NCBI GenBank assembly: GCA_021780755.1
Contig: JAJXYF010000015.1
Coordinates: 124,001 to 188,000, forward strand
Length of the DNA stretch: 64,000 nt
Source of the DNA: Deltaproteobacteria bacterium
Lineage (GTDB): Bacteria > Desulfobacterota > Binatia > Binatales > Binataceae
Direction of reading: 5' to 3'
Below, one piece after another: positions 1-8,286 of this stretch; position 1 is the stretch's first letter; every line of letters starts with the position of its first letter. The translations under genes were made by a program, and so were the position numbers. Below the pieces are notes generated by a model. It made no database searches. It was not told where the DNA came from and saw only the letters and a list, made by a program, of their open reading frames with translations.

Positions 1-106
1 CCGCATCGACCATCAGCGACGTCGCGATCATATCGAGCGGCGCCTTATGCGATCGCATCAGCGCGAAGCCCGACGCCAGCCCGACTATTTTCGCGATTAT
101 CTCCAT
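1..106 (-). CDS. 5' end of a divergent unknown gene (partial)
   Basis: An open frame on the minus strand starts with an ATG at 106 and stays open to the window edge. It begins MEIIAKIVGLASGFALMRSH, a mildly hydrophobic N-terminus. A purine-rich stretch (AAGGGGCG) lies about 15 bases upstream, which is acceptable but not ideal as a ribosome binding site. It is divergent from the phasin-like gene, so the two would share a short control region. Too little is visible to name a family, and a chance open frame is possible. Confidence 0.35.
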   Translation of the reverse strand, partial: MEIIAKIVGLASGFALMRSHKAPLDMIATSLMVDA

Positions 107-146
107 CGGTTTGCCGCTCGCCCCTTACTGGATATAGTTGACCACG

Positions 147-518
147 ATGGGACGCCGAGACGCCGAAAGCCTGATGTCGAAGCTGCGCCAGATGAGCGAA
201 GATGGCGTGGCGAGTTTTTTCAGCGAAGTGATGGCCAACGACAGCCTGCGCCGCACGCTCGGGCGCGCCGGCGAGAGTTTCTTTTCCAACAAGCAGAGCT
301 TCGATCGCAACATCGAAACGGTACTCGATTTCGTCAACATCCCGTCCAAGCGCGACTTGCGCGAACTCAAGGCCCGCCTCGACCATATGAACGGGCAACT
401 GGTTAATCTTAGCATCAAGATCGATCGCATGCTGGCGGAGACCCACTCGAAATCGGCGCCCACCGCGGAGCACCCGGCGAAGCCGCGCACCGCGCGCAAG
501 CCCGCGCGCAAAAAATAA
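147..518 (+). CDS. phasin-like (PHA granule-associated) coiled-coil protein
   Basis: This encodes a protein of about 123 residues. The N-terminal half is helical. The middle holds a segment (FVNIPSKRDLRELKARLDHM) like the conserved 'nIPtkkdv..L...ld.l' region of polyhydroxyalkanoate granule-associated proteins of the PhaF/PhaI type. It is followed by heptad-like Leu/Ile spacing (a coiled coil) and a Lys/Arg/Pro/Ala-rich tail ending in KPARKK. Family members coat PHA granules or tether them to DNA through such basic tails. I chose ATG 147; an in-frame TTG at 138 would add three residues. No PHA synthase is visible nearby, so the granule role is inferred from similarity only. Confidence 0.5.
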   Translation: MGRRDAESLMSKLRQMSEDGVASFFSEVMANDSLRRTLGRAGESFFSNKQSFDRNIETVLDFVNIPSKRDLRELKARLDHMNGQLVNLSIKIDRMLAETHSKSAPTAEHPAKPRTARKPARKK

Positions 519-521
519 CTG

Positions 522-632
522 CTGAAACCTCGTAGAGTTTTTTTACAGGGCGAAGCCCGCGTCCTTACCAAAGGGAAGCCTGAAACCTGGTGAGGTTTCA
601 GAAAAAATCACAATTTTGTGCTCCTCAACAAC
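522..632 (+). repeat. Palindromic dispersed repeat, copy 1 (with a decayed half copy)
   Basis: The core CTGAAACCTG-GT-GAGGTTTCAG lies at 580-601. To its left is a small hairpin GGGC-GAA-GCCC and the word AAAGGGAAG; to its right is TTTTGTGCTCCTCAACAA. A degenerate core copy begins at 522. It sits between the converging ends of the phasin-like gene and the ArsA-like gene, where the hairpin could also stop transcription. The same arrangement recurs at about eight other places in the first 41 kb. Confidence 0.8.
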
Positions 633-646
633 TCTCTTTTTCTCCT

Positions 647-1744
647 TCAGCTATCGGCTACGTACAGGCTGCGCGCGAGTTCCGCGAGGTCCTTCAGCGT
701 GCGCGGCTCGCGGCCCAGATCGGGTGCGGCGATCAGGCGCGTGCCCGCCGGGATACTCGCGCGCAAGCGTTTGAGCGCCGCGGCCTCGCGCCGTTCGAGC
801 GCCGCGAAGTCGTCGAGATTGCGCTTGAGCTTGCGCTTCAATGCGGCCGGTAGGTCGGCGCGTCCGATCGCCGCCTCGTCGGGCAGCGGCGCCATCATGC
901 GATTTACCGCGACCGCGCCCAGCTTCAGTCCCAGCTTGGTCAGCGCTTCGATAAATTCGATCGCCTGATCGACCCGCTCGGCCTCGGCCGTCGTCACCAG
1001 CACCACCAGGGTGCGCTCGTCGCGAATCAACGCCTGCGCCTGCGCGGCGCGATCGGCAAAGCCCGCGTACATGCCGTCGAAGCTGCCGACGAACGCCTGC
1101 ACGTCGCCCAGCAGATGCAGCCCGGTCAGGCGGTCGAACGCGGTCAGCACGGCGCGCGCCGCCAGATCAAGCATCGAAAAGCCGCCGCGCAATACCGATC
1201 GGCCCGCGCTGAGCAGAGTCACCGCGCGTGAGCCCAGCAACTCGAGCATACGGCGCGGTGCGTCGAGAAAGTCGAGCGCCTCGCGCGCCGGTGGCGTGTC
1301 GAGCACGACCAGCCCGGTCGAGGTATCGCGATGTAATTCGAGCAACTGCTCCATCGCCATGTAATCGGCGACGCCGGCGAGCGCGCTCGAGAGATTGCGG
1401 TAAATGCGGTTGGCGAGGATCGCGTCGCGCGCCGATACCGACGGCGCATGGCGCTCGATCAGCAAGTCGAAGGTCGCCTTGGGGTCGAGCTTGAGCGCGC
1501 GCAATCGCGCGCCGCGCGCCGCACCGAGTCCTGTTAGCGCCACCGTCTGGATCGTCGAATCACCGGCCGTCAGCCCGAGCGCGTCGAGCAGGCGCGGCGC
1601 CGGATCCACCGTCATCACATCGACCGCCCGCCCGCCGATGGCGGCGTTGAGCGCGAGCGCCGCACTGAGCGTAGTCTTGCCGACGCCGCCGGGGCCGAGG
1701 CAGATCAGCAGCCGCCGGTCGCCGAGTTCGAGCGCGCGCTTCAT
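647..1744 (-). CDS. ArsA/Get3-family ATPase, second of a tandem pair
   Basis: This is a 365-residue protein with a deviant Walker A (LGPGGVGKTT, residues 16-25) and a switch-like LDTPPAREALDFL. These mark the ArsA/Get3 branch of SIMIBI P-loop ATPases, which couple ATP hydrolysis to metalloid export, tail-anchored protein targeting or unknown work. The start ATG at 1744 overlaps the stop of the upstream paralogue as ATGA, so the two are almost certainly co-translated. A longer frame reaching further upstream overlaps that gene and is not needed. The layout resembles the mycobacterial Rv3679-Rv3680 pair, which forms a complex. No arsB, arsC or arsR is visible, so arsenite export is not supported. 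Confidence 0.8.
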   Translation of the reverse strand: MKRALELGDRRLLICLGPGGVGKTTLSAALALNAAIGGRAVDVMTVDPAPRLLDALGLTAGDSTIQTVALTGLGAARGARLRALKLDPKATFDLLIERHAPSVSARDAILANRIYRNLSSALAGVADYMAMEQLLELHRDTSTGLVVLDTPPAREALDFLDAPRRMLELLGSRAVTLLSAGRSVLRGGFSMLDLAARAVLTAFDRLTGLHLLGDVQAFVGSFDGMYAGFADRAAQAQALIRDERTLVVLVTTAEAERVDQAIEFIEALTKLGLKLGAVAVNRMMAPLPDEAAIGRADLPAALKRKLKRNLDDFAALERREAAALKRLRASIPAGTRLIAAPDLGREPRTLKDLAELARSLYVADS

Positions 1745-2655
1745 GGAGTGAACATTTCCGTTGCGAGCCGCCGGCTGAGGGCTTCCACTTCGCGTGCGGC
1801 GAGCGTCGCCGCATAGAGTATCGGCAGCTCCGCGACCGCGATTTCCGCGCGTTCGAGTTCGCGCCGCGCGTGTCGCGCGAACTCCGCCAATTCGTGTCGT
1901 CGATCGGCCAGCCGCGCATGCGCTTCCAGCGGACGCAGTCGCGCGATTTCCGCCGCGGTGTACAGCGCCGGCGGCACGCAGTTGAGCACCGCGCCGATGC
2001 ATTCGATACCGAGGCGGTCGCGTAATTCGCCCGCCGCTTCCAGCGCCTCGCGCAGCGCGAGTTCCTCGGGCGTCACCGTCAACATCACGCCGAAGCGATT
2101 GCGATCGATCAGAAATTCCTCGACCGCGCTCGACAGCCGGTTGAGCGTGCCGGTGGGCGCCAGCTTGCGGATTCCTTTGGCGACCGCGAGCAGTTCCAGC
2201 GCGTGGCCGGTGGCTGGCGCGTCGATCACCGCGAAGCGATCCTTCAGCGCGGCGTGACCCGCGATTTGGCGCATCCGCTCCAGCATCAAAAACGCCTCCA
2301 GCCCCGGCAGCGCCGCCGTAACGTAGCCGAACGTCCGGCTCTGGAGCATCCGGCGCGAGACCGCGCGCAGCGGCACGATCCGCTCGATGAAGGTCTCGAG
2401 TTCACCGTGCGGCGTGATTGTCACGACGTCGAGCGCGTGGTCATTTTGCGTGGAATTTTCCCCGTGGGAATCTTTCCACGCTGCGCCCGCCGCGCTCGCC
2501 TCGACGCCGATCAGCCGGATCGCCGCCTGGCGTCCGTCGAGGTCCGCCAGCGTCGTCGGCCGCCGCGTTGCCAGCGCCGTCGCCAACGCCGCCGACACGG
2601 TGCTCTTGCCCGTGCCGCCCTTGCCGGTGACGAAAATCAAACGCGGCAGCGTCAT
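1741..2655 (-). CDS. ArsA/Get3-family ATPase, first of a tandem pair
   Basis: This is a 304-residue protein. Walker A is TGKGGTGKST (residues 10-19), with the signature lysine of the deviant P-loop, and the switch II-like segment is IDAPATGHALELL, typical of ArsA/Get3. The two paralogues are translationally coupled and probably form a heterodimer, as active ArsA/Get3 proteins work as dimers. No Shine-Dalgarno is visible before ATG 2655; instead a GATACT box ends five bases before it, suggesting a leaderless mRNA. A Get3-like role in membrane-protein targeting is possible, but the hydrophobic client-binding segment cannot be judged here. Confidence 0.8.
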   Translation of the reverse strand: MTLPRLIFVTGKGGTGKSTVSAALATALATRRPTTLADLDGRQAAIRLIGVEASAAGAAWKDSHGENSTQNDHALDVVTITPHGELETFIERIVPLRAVSRRMLQSRTFGYVTAALPGLEAFLMLERMRQIAGHAALKDRFAVIDAPATGHALELLAVAKGIRKLAPTGTLNRLSSAVEEFLIDRNRFGVMLTVTPEELALREALEAAGELRDRLGIECIGAVLNCVPPALYTAAEIARLRPLEAHARLADRRHELAEFARHARRELERAEIAVAELPILYAATLAAREVEALSRRLATEMFTP

Positions 2656-2691
2656 CGGCTAGTATCCGCGCGCACCGGACTGCATAGTCCA
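2656..2691 (-). promoter_or_regulatory. Candidate leaderless promoter of the ArsA-like pair
   Basis: Reading the minus strand, a -10-like GATACT occupies 2666-2661 and is followed by five bases and then ATG at 2655-2653. A weak -35-like TGGACT lies at 2691-2686, 19 bases upstream. With a normal spacing the transcript would begin at or next to the A of the start codon. No ribosome binding site is visible. Confidence 0.4.
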
Positions 2692-2743
2692 TACACGACG
2701 CATCTCAACCCTGCGTATCAAACGGTAGAACCCAGGATGACCG

Positions 2744-3016
2744 ATGGAACCTCGTGATCGATCGCGCGACCCCCGCAACCCTGCGCCGGTGGCCGGGCCG
2801 CCCGCCGCGATGGACTCAATGCTCATCTGGATTCCGCCCAATCTGATCGCCCTGTTCAAGGCGTTGATCGAATCCTACGATAACCTCGCGACGCTGCGCA
2901 CCGAGGACCCCGCGGTGCATCATCTAAGGCTATACTTCGCGCCCGAGTCGGCGAGCGACGTTGCCGCGCTGATCGACGCGCTCACCGCGCAGTTCTCGAT
3001 TCGCCGCCTCGCATGA
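2744..3016 (+). CDS. Small DUF4911-like protein
   Basis: This is a 90-residue protein. After about 20 Pro/Arg-rich residues it contains WIPPNLIALFKALIESYDNL, then LRLYFAPESASDVAALID. The pattern (helix, 'EsYdnlatlrT.Dp', a short strand, a closing helix) matches my recollection of DUF4911, a family of short proteins common in deltaproteobacteria with no assigned function. It is divergent from the ArsA-like operon and converges on the glucoamylase gene. The true start may be the internal ATG (MDSMLIW) at 2810, which would remove the Pro/Arg-rich leader. Confidence 0.45.
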   Translation: MEPRDRSRDPRNPAPVAGPPAAMDSMLIWIPPNLIALFKALIESYDNLATLRTEDPAVHHLRLYFAPESASDVAALIDALTAQFSIRRLA

Positions 3017-3053
3017 TGGCACGGCGCCGGCCTGCTCCTGCGATCGCATGATT

Positions 3054-5453
3054 TCATCGCGCACGCACTTCAACCTTATAGTCGCGGCCCTCCCAGCGCG
3101 CATCGTTGCGCCATAAAAACGTGAAGAGAATCGGCGCGCGATCGCCGGGCGCGATCGCGATATCGACGAAATGAATGCCGATGGCGGTGGTTTGCGATGC
3201 CGTATCGACCGGCTTTTTCCAATCGTCGTTGCTCCAATGGAGCGTGAACGGATCGCCCGCCTGGACGCGCAGCACGTGGCCGGCCGGCACCGTCCGCACC
3301 TGACGATTGCGCTTCCAGACTCTGAGGTCCTGGCGGCCTCGATGATTGAGATAGCGCTCAGCCACTTCGGGAATCAGGTCGAAGACACCGCCGTCGGCGA
3401 CCGATCGCAACAGCTTGATGTACTCGGCATGCGCCCACATCAGGGGCATCGCGGCGCCGGTCGGACCCCCGAACGCCAGGTTTGCACGCGGAATATCGCG
3501 GCCGTCCCAGATTTGCTCGGGCAGCAGGCGCGTGGCGGTCGCGAAGTTTTCCATCGCGCGCAGATAGGGCCGCGCGTCGCGGCCGGCCGCCAGTTCGTAA
3601 TGCCCGCGTTCGCCGGTCAGCAGCGGCCATGGACGACCCACCCCCCAGCCGACGAACGGACCGCCATCGTCGCGCTGGCCGTAGCCGTCATGGTTGTAGC
3701 GCCGCCAGCACGGCCCCGCCGCAAAGTCGGTCTTGAGCACCGCGTCGATCACGCGCAGCGAATCCTCGAACAACGGATCGCCGCCCTTGCGGATGCCGTA
3801 GCGGACCAGCTCGAGAAAGCCGCCATCGACGATTTCGCGCGCCGGAAAATCGGTCGGCGCACCCGGCGCCCGATTGCGGATCGAAATCACGCTGCGGTCG
3901 GGATCCCCGTCCGGAATCGGATTGCTCAGGTCCTCCGGCGTGATGCGGATGTAATGGCGCCGGATGTCCGCGACCAGCGTGCCGGCGTTGGTCACCGTCC
4001 ACTGCTCGATATGCGCCTCGAGAAAATCGGCGTAGTCGGTCAGATAGCCCGCGGTCGCCTCGTCATCGTGAATACGCGCAAAGTTGGCCGCGCAAATCAG
4101 CGCCGCGATATTGCTCGCCAGCGTTGACGGCGAATAGCCGCAGTTCTCCTCCCAGCGCTCCTGCGGCGTGGCCGGGCCGTGACTGATCAGATAGCGCGCC
4201 GCCCGCCGCACCATTGGATAAGGATCGAAGTCCGCCAGCGCTCCCGCCAGATGCAGCCGCCACGCCAGCATGATCGGAAACGCCACTTCGTCGAGCTGGA
4301 TGCCACTCCAATAGGGCTCGCCGTCAACCCAGAAATTCTGCGCGAAGCCGCCGTCCTCGTGCTGCGAGCAAGCGAGATAGATCAGCGCGCGCAGGGGCGT
4401 CGATCGGTCGCCGGCCGCCAGCAGTCCGGTCGCGCTGTTGACCATGTCGCGCGTCCACACCAGGTGATATCCGCCCAGGTCCTCGTCGCCCTTGGCTTCG
4501 CCCCACGGGATACTGAGCGACGCGATCAGCGCGCCCGGATAGCTCTTGTCCTCGTGCGCCATGATCAGTTCGCGGCTGCGCCGATAGAGCATCCCCCCGT
4601 CGCCGGTCTCCGCCTCCAGCGGATGCAGCCGGCGCACCGCCCGCTCCCATTGCTCGAGAAACCGCGTGCGATGTTCGACGAACGGCAGCGCGATCGCCTG
4701 AAACAAACTGGTCACCGCGCGATGGAGCGTGCGGCCGAAGGCCAGTCCCAGCGTGAAATGGTAGCCGCCGCTCAGGTCGATTTCGCCGGTCAGCGCGATA
4801 TTGCCGTCGGTGGCCGCCGCAAAGTTGAAGTCCAGCTTGAAGTTGCGTGACAGATCCTGCCAGCCGTCGGTCGTCCCCACGTAGCCGCATGAGCGCGCGA
4901 CGAACGGCGCCGTCGCCGCCAAAGCCAGCCACGTTCCGCCCTTGTTCGCGGTCAAAAACTCGCGCCCCGCGATCGCGGCCACATTGCCGTTATTGCCCCA
5001 GCCGCCCACCTCCAGATGAGGCGCCACCAGCACATAGACGTGCAGCTTGCGCAGAAAATCCGCGTCGCCTTCGAGCGTCGTGTCGATCAGCACGCACGGT
5101 TGATGGGGGTCCGCGATGACCTCGGCGACGATCTGGTAACGGCCGGCCGGGTCGGAGTTCGTGATGCGCACGCCGAGCCCGTGCTCGCCCAGGTATTCGG
5201 TCTTGGTTTCCAGGTTGCGATGGGCGTCGTGGAAAAAACTCTCGCCGTCCGTCACCAGGTACTGCAAGTCGCGAATCTGCGGCCGGTCCAGCGTCGGGAA
5301 ATAGATCTCGCTCAGCACCCCGCGCGAGACCGTGTACCAGATGCGGCTCGAGGTCGAGTACGCCGTCCCGATAATGTCCTTGGCGCTGTGCGTCCAGCGC
5401 GGTTCGATTCCGGGCCCTCCGGTTGCGGCCGGTGTGTATTCGAGCCGTGCCAT
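3054..5453 (-). CDS. Glycoside hydrolase family 15 glucoamylase / glucodextranase-like
   Basis: This is a 799-residue enzyme. Residues 1-270 look like the beta-sandwich N-terminal domain of prokaryotic GH15 enzymes. Residues from about 285 to 690 form the alpha/alpha barrel, with VWTRDMVNSATG (332-343), a likely general acid in ERWEENCGYSP (Glu436) and a likely general base in LLPEQIWDG (Glu646). The last 100 residues form a beta-rich tail. Family enzymes release beta-glucose from non-reducing ends of alpha-glucans. I see no signal peptide, so the substrate may be internal glycogen or dextrin. The ATG at 5453 follows a purine-rich stretch GTTGGAGTT. The gene lies downstream of tatBC on the same strand, with 37 bases between. 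Confidence 0.9.
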   Translation of the reverse strand: MARLEYTPAATGGPGIEPRWTHSAKDIIGTAYSTSSRIWYTVSRGVLSEIYFPTLDRPQIRDLQYLVTDGESFFHDAHRNLETKTEYLGEHGLGVRITNSDPAGRYQIVAEVIADPHQPCVLIDTTLEGDADFLRKLHVYVLVAPHLEVGGWGNNGNVAAIAGREFLTANKGGTWLALAATAPFVARSCGYVGTTDGWQDLSRNFKLDFNFAAATDGNIALTGEIDLSGGYHFTLGLAFGRTLHRAVTSLFQAIALPFVEHRTRFLEQWERAVRRLHPLEAETGDGGMLYRRSRELIMAHEDKSYPGALIASLSIPWGEAKGDEDLGGYHLVWTRDMVNSATGLLAAGDRSTPLRALIYLACSQHEDGGFAQNFWVDGEPYWSGIQLDEVAFPIMLAWRLHLAGALADFDPYPMVRRAARYLISHGPATPQERWEENCGYSPSTLASNIAALICAANFARIHDDEATAGYLTDYADFLEAHIEQWTVTNAGTLVADIRRHYIRITPEDLSNPIPDGDPDRSVISIRNRAPGAPTDFPAREIVDGGFLELVRYGIRKGGDPLFEDSLRVIDAVLKTDFAAGPCWRRYNHDGYGQRDDGGPFVGWGVGRPWPLLTGERGHYELAAGRDARPYLRAMENFATATRLLPEQIWDGRDIPRANLAFGGPTGAAMPLMWAHAEYIKLLRSVADGGVFDLIPEVAERYLNHRGRQDLRVWKRNRQVRTVPAGHVLRVQAGDPFTLHWSNDDWKKPVDTASQTTAIGIHFVDIAIAPGDRAPILFTFLWRNDARWEGRDYKVEVRAR

Positions 5454-5490
5454 AACTCCAACCCTTTACCGTGCGGTTTCCGGCCGCGAC

Positions 5491-6420
5491 TCAGGTCGGC
5501 GCCGATCCCGCCGCCGGCTCCGCGCGGAAAAAATATGAAACGCCGATGCTCAGTCCGTAGAGCAGCAGCAGCGGTATCGCGAGCAGAAACGGCGACACCA
5601 TGTCGGGCGGCGTCAGCGCCACCGCGACCACGAAGATCGCCAGCACCGCGTAGCGGATGTAGCGAATCATCATGCGGTAATCGATCACCCCCAGGCGCGT
5701 CAGGAAAAACGCGAAGATCGGCATCTCGAAGGTGATCGCGAACGCGATCAGCAGCTTTGCCGAAAACGCCAGGTACTCGCTGATCCGGATCGTCGGCGTC
5801 ACCCCGATACTCTCGTACTGGCTGAGGAAAAACGCGTAGCCGATTTTGAAGACCACCGCCCAGCAGAAGTAGCCGCCCGCGATAAAAAAGATCGTCGCGA
5901 AAAAGACGAACGGCTTCGCCATCCGCCGTTCGGTCTCGTAAAGTCCCGGCGCGATAAACTTCCAGATTTCGTAAAACACCGCCGGGCTGGCAAGGAACAG
6001 TCCCGCGATCAGCGCGACCTTGATCTTGGTGAAAAACGCCTCGCCGACTCCCGTCCCGATCAGCAGTACGTTGCGGCCGTGCGCCGCCGCGCGCAGCGGC
6101 CAGGTCAGCGCCGCGAACAGCCAGTCGGCCGTCGAATACGCGATCAAAAAGCCCAACCCAATCGCGATTACGCATCGGATCAGGCGCCCGCGCAGTTCCT
6201 TCAAATGCTCCAGCAGCGGCATCCGCTGGTCGTCGGCCGCCGGCGCTTCACTCGGCGCGCCGATCAGCGGCGGCTCCGTGCCGGTCACGATCGGCGGCGG
6301 CGCTGGCGCGGTCGTCGCGAGGGGCGCCGTCGGCGTGCCTTCGGAGGCTCCCGGCGCGGCGCCTTCGGAAGTGCCCGGCGGCGGACCGGGCGGAGTGACA
6401 TCATCGTCGCGGATACTCAC
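5491..6420 (-). CDS. tatC: Sec-independent translocase subunit TatC with Pro/Ala-rich N-terminal extension
   Basis: TatC is the multi-spanning receptor of the twin-arginine pathway. It recognises RR signal peptides and recruits TatA. Residues from about 66 on carry the conserved LLEHLKELRGRLI start, FYEIWKFIAPGLYE..E, and six hydrophobic segments. The first 65 residues are an unusual cytoplasmic extension rich in Pro, Ala, Gly and Thr, probably disordered; typical TatC proteins are about 240-260 residues against 309 here. A shorter product from the internal Met at residue 67 (MPLLEHL) would be standard TatC. It lies 14 bases downstream of tatB. Confidence 0.93.
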   Translation of the reverse strand: MSIRDDDVTPPGPPPGTSEGAAPGASEGTPTAPLATTAPAPPPIVTGTEPPLIGAPSEAPAADDQRMPLLEHLKELRGRLIRCVIAIGLGFLIAYSTADWLFAALTWPLRAAAHGRNVLLIGTGVGEAFFTKIKVALIAGLFLASPAVFYEIWKFIAPGLYETERRMAKPFVFFATIFFIAGGYFCWAVVFKIGYAFFLSQYESIGVTPTIRISEYLAFSAKLLIAFAITFEMPIFAFFLTRLGVIDYRMMIRYIRYAVLAIFVVAVALTPPDMVSPFLLAIPLLLLYGLSIGVSYFFRAEPAAGSAPT

Positions 6421-6434
6421 GTCGGTCGCGCGAA

Positions 6435-6794
6435 CTAGACGATCGCCTTGGGCCCGTCGGGCGCCGCCGCCGATTGGGTTGGCGGCGCGACATCGGCGCC
6501 GGCCGTTGTCTCAGTGGAGCTCTTTACCTCCGCCGGCGCGACGGAATCGGCTGACGCTGCCGTTTGTGCGATATTAGCGCCCGTGGCGGTCGCCGCCGGC
6601 TTCATCGTATTAATCGGGGGCGGTCGGTTCTCCGGCTGGTCGAGCGCGCCACCCAGTTCGCGCATGACCATGTTGCTCGCAAGCCGCAACTCGCGCAGGA
6701 CCTTGCCCGTCGCACGCATTACGTCGGGCAGATTCTCCGGCGGGATTACGATTAGCGCGACCGCCAGGATTACTATGATTTCGACTATGCCCAA
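6435..6794 (-). CDS. tatB: Sec-independent translocase subunit TatB/TatA-like
   Basis: This is a 119-residue protein with one N-terminal membrane helix (MGIVEIIVILAVALIVI), a hinge (PPENLPDVMRATGK), an amphipathic helix (VLRELRLASNMVMREL) and a long Pro/Ala/Thr-rich tail. The hinge reads PPENLP where most TatA/B proteins have (F)GPxxLP. TatB pairs with TatC as the signal-peptide receptor, and the adjacent tatC supports that assignment over TatA. No separate tatA is visible in the window. Confidence 0.85.
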   Translation of the reverse strand: MGIVEIIVILAVALIVIPPENLPDVMRATGKVLRELRLASNMVMRELGGALDQPENRPPPINTMKPAATATGANIAQTAASADSVAPAEVKSSTETTAGADVAPPTQSAAAPDGPKAIV

Positions 6795-6899
6795 AGTTGA
6801 CGCCCAGCGGGAAAATTCCGGATGCTCTCGGCGCCATGCCCTGATGGTGGCCCCGATTCAGCCCCCAATGATCGTGAACGCGGGCGGAGGTGTCAAACC

Positions 6900-7934
6900 A
6901 TGAATCGCACCGCGCTCATCGCCGACCGCCGTTACCTCGACCATTTCGCCGGCCGCGTCCATCCCGAGCGTCCCGAGCGCGTCGTCGCGATGATCGAGAT
7001 GGCCGAGCGCCTCCAGCGCCCCGATTTGAAGCTCTACGCGCCCCGCGCCGCCTCACTTGCCGAACTCGAACTGTGCCATCGCGACGACTACATCGCCGCC
7101 ATCGCGCATACCGCGACCCTCGAGCGCGCCAACTTCGACCCCGATACCCATACCTCGGCGGCCACCTTCGCAACCGCGACGCTGGCCGCTGGCGGCGTCC
7201 TGACCGCGGTCGAAGCGGTGCTTGCTGGCGAGGCGCATAACGCCTTCGCGATCGTCCGCCCCCCCGGCCATCACGCGCTCGCCAATCGCGCGATGGGTTT
7301 TTGCTTTTTCAACAATGTCGCGATCGCCGCCGCCGCCCTCATCGCCAACCACGGCCTCCGGCGCGTCCTCATCCTTGATTGGGACGTCCACCACGGCAAT
7401 GGCACCCAGGAACTCTTTTACGCCTCGCCGCAGGTGCTCTACATGTCGCTCCATCAGTACCCGTTCTATCCCGGCACCGGCCTGTTCGAGGAGGTTGGCG
7501 CCGGCGCGGGTGCGGGCTACACCGTCAACGTTCCGATGCCGGCGAGCTTCGGCGACGACGAATATCTGCGCGCCTTCGACTCGCTGCTGATGCCGATCGC
7601 GCGCCAGTTCAAGCCCGAATTTGTCCTGATCTCGTCGGGCTTCGACTGCCATTTCCGCGATCCGCTCGGCGGGATGCGCGTCACCGAGCATGGCTTCCTC
7701 GCGATGGCGCGCCGAATGAAACGCCTCGCCGCCGAGTCCTGCGGCGGACGCCTGGTCGCCGCCCTCGAAGGCGGCTACGACTTGCGGGCGCTCGCCGACT
7801 CCGGCCGCGAAGTGATCGAGGAATTGGGCCGTGCCGACGACGAGCCCATCGCGCCCGCTGAAAATGGCGTCCGCGTCATCCCCGTCATCGAACGCGCGCA
7901 GTACTTCCACGACGAGTTCTGGCGGTTCTCATGA
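6900..7934 (+). CDS. Histone deacetylase / acetoin-utilisation family amidohydrolase
   Basis: This is a 344-residue protein of the arginase-deacetylase fold that removes acetyl (or acyl) groups from lysine or polyamine-type amines. Visible signatures are VHPERPERV near the N-terminus, RPPGHHA, LDWDVHHGNGTQ (metal ligands Asp and His), SSGFDCHFRDPLG and LEGGYDL. The ATG at 6900 has a good ribosome binding site (GGAGGTG); an in-frame open stretch upstream lacks one. Bacterial members include AcuC, which deacetylates acetyl-CoA synthetase, and polyamine deacetylases; the sequence alone does not separate these. It is divergent from tatBC. Confidence 0.9.
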   Translation: MNRTALIADRRYLDHFAGRVHPERPERVVAMIEMAERLQRPDLKLYAPRAASLAELELCHRDDYIAAIAHTATLERANFDPDTHTSAATFATATLAAGGVLTAVEAVLAGEAHNAFAIVRPPGHHALANRAMGFCFFNNVAIAAAALIANHGLRRVLILDWDVHHGNGTQELFYASPQVLYMSLHQYPFYPGTGLFEEVGAGAGAGYTVNVPMPASFGDDEYLRAFDSLLMPIARQFKPEFVLISSGFDCHFRDPLGGMRVTEHGFLAMARRMKRLAAESCGGRLVAALEGGYDLRALADSGREVIEELGRADDEPIAPAENGVRVIPVIERAQYFHDEFWRFS

Positions 7935-7956
7935 GGGGCCAATCACCTTAAAGAAA

Positions 7957-8043
7957 TTGAGGGAACTCAAAACTTATAGCTTCACTGAAACCTCGCGAGA
8001 TTTCAGACTTCCCTTCGGTAAAGATGCGGCCTTCGTCCTGTGA
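7957..8043 (-). repeat. Palindromic dispersed repeat, copy 2
   Basis: The core is CTGAAACCTC-GC-GAGATTTCAG at 7985-8006. It is followed by ACTTCCCTTCGGTAAAGATG and then a GGCCTTCGTCC variant of the small GGGC-TTC-GCCC hairpin. On the left is GAGGGAACTCAAAAC. This is the reverse orientation of copy 1. It lies 23 bases after the deacetylase gene. Confidence 0.75.
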
Positions 8044-8191
8044 ACATCTCATCACGATTGACGAGCGACTCGGCTAGCCAATCGGTGAGACAGGCGCTTT
8101 CTCCCTATCGAGCACCTCGCTTACGCGCCCACCAAAGGTCTCATCCACACGATTCGTATGACCTGCTTTCGTCTATTATTGTGGGAAGTCT

Positions 8192-8226
8192 AGTCCTAAA
8201 AATCAGGTCAAGACTGTTGGGCTGCT
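8192..8226 (+). repeat. AGGTCAAGACTGTTGGGCTG repeat, copy 1
   Basis: The sequence CTAAAAATC followed by AGGTCAAGACTGTTGGGCTG recurs almost exactly at about 25485-25510 and, inverted, at 12040-12075. Here it abuts a palindromic-repeat copy, suggesting the two units belong to one composite element or were inserted next to each other. Confidence 0.65.
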
Positions 8227-8286
8227 TGAAACCTTTTAAAGATTTCAGTTTCCTGAGAAATAAAAGTTTTGCGCTCCTCAAAAATT
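8226..8286 (+). repeat. Palindromic dispersed repeat, copy 3 (decayed)
   Basis: The core has drifted to TTGAAACCTTTTAAAGATTTCAG with its arms still recognisable. It is followed by AAAAGTTTTGCGCTCCTCAA, which matches the right flank of copies 1 and 8. The left flank with the small hairpin is missing. Confidence 0.65.

Noticed and set aside
647-2655. ArsA-like pair as an arsenite efflux operon
   Set aside because: No arsB, arsC, arsD or arsR is present, and the proteins are single-domain ATPases in tandem, not a fused ArsA.
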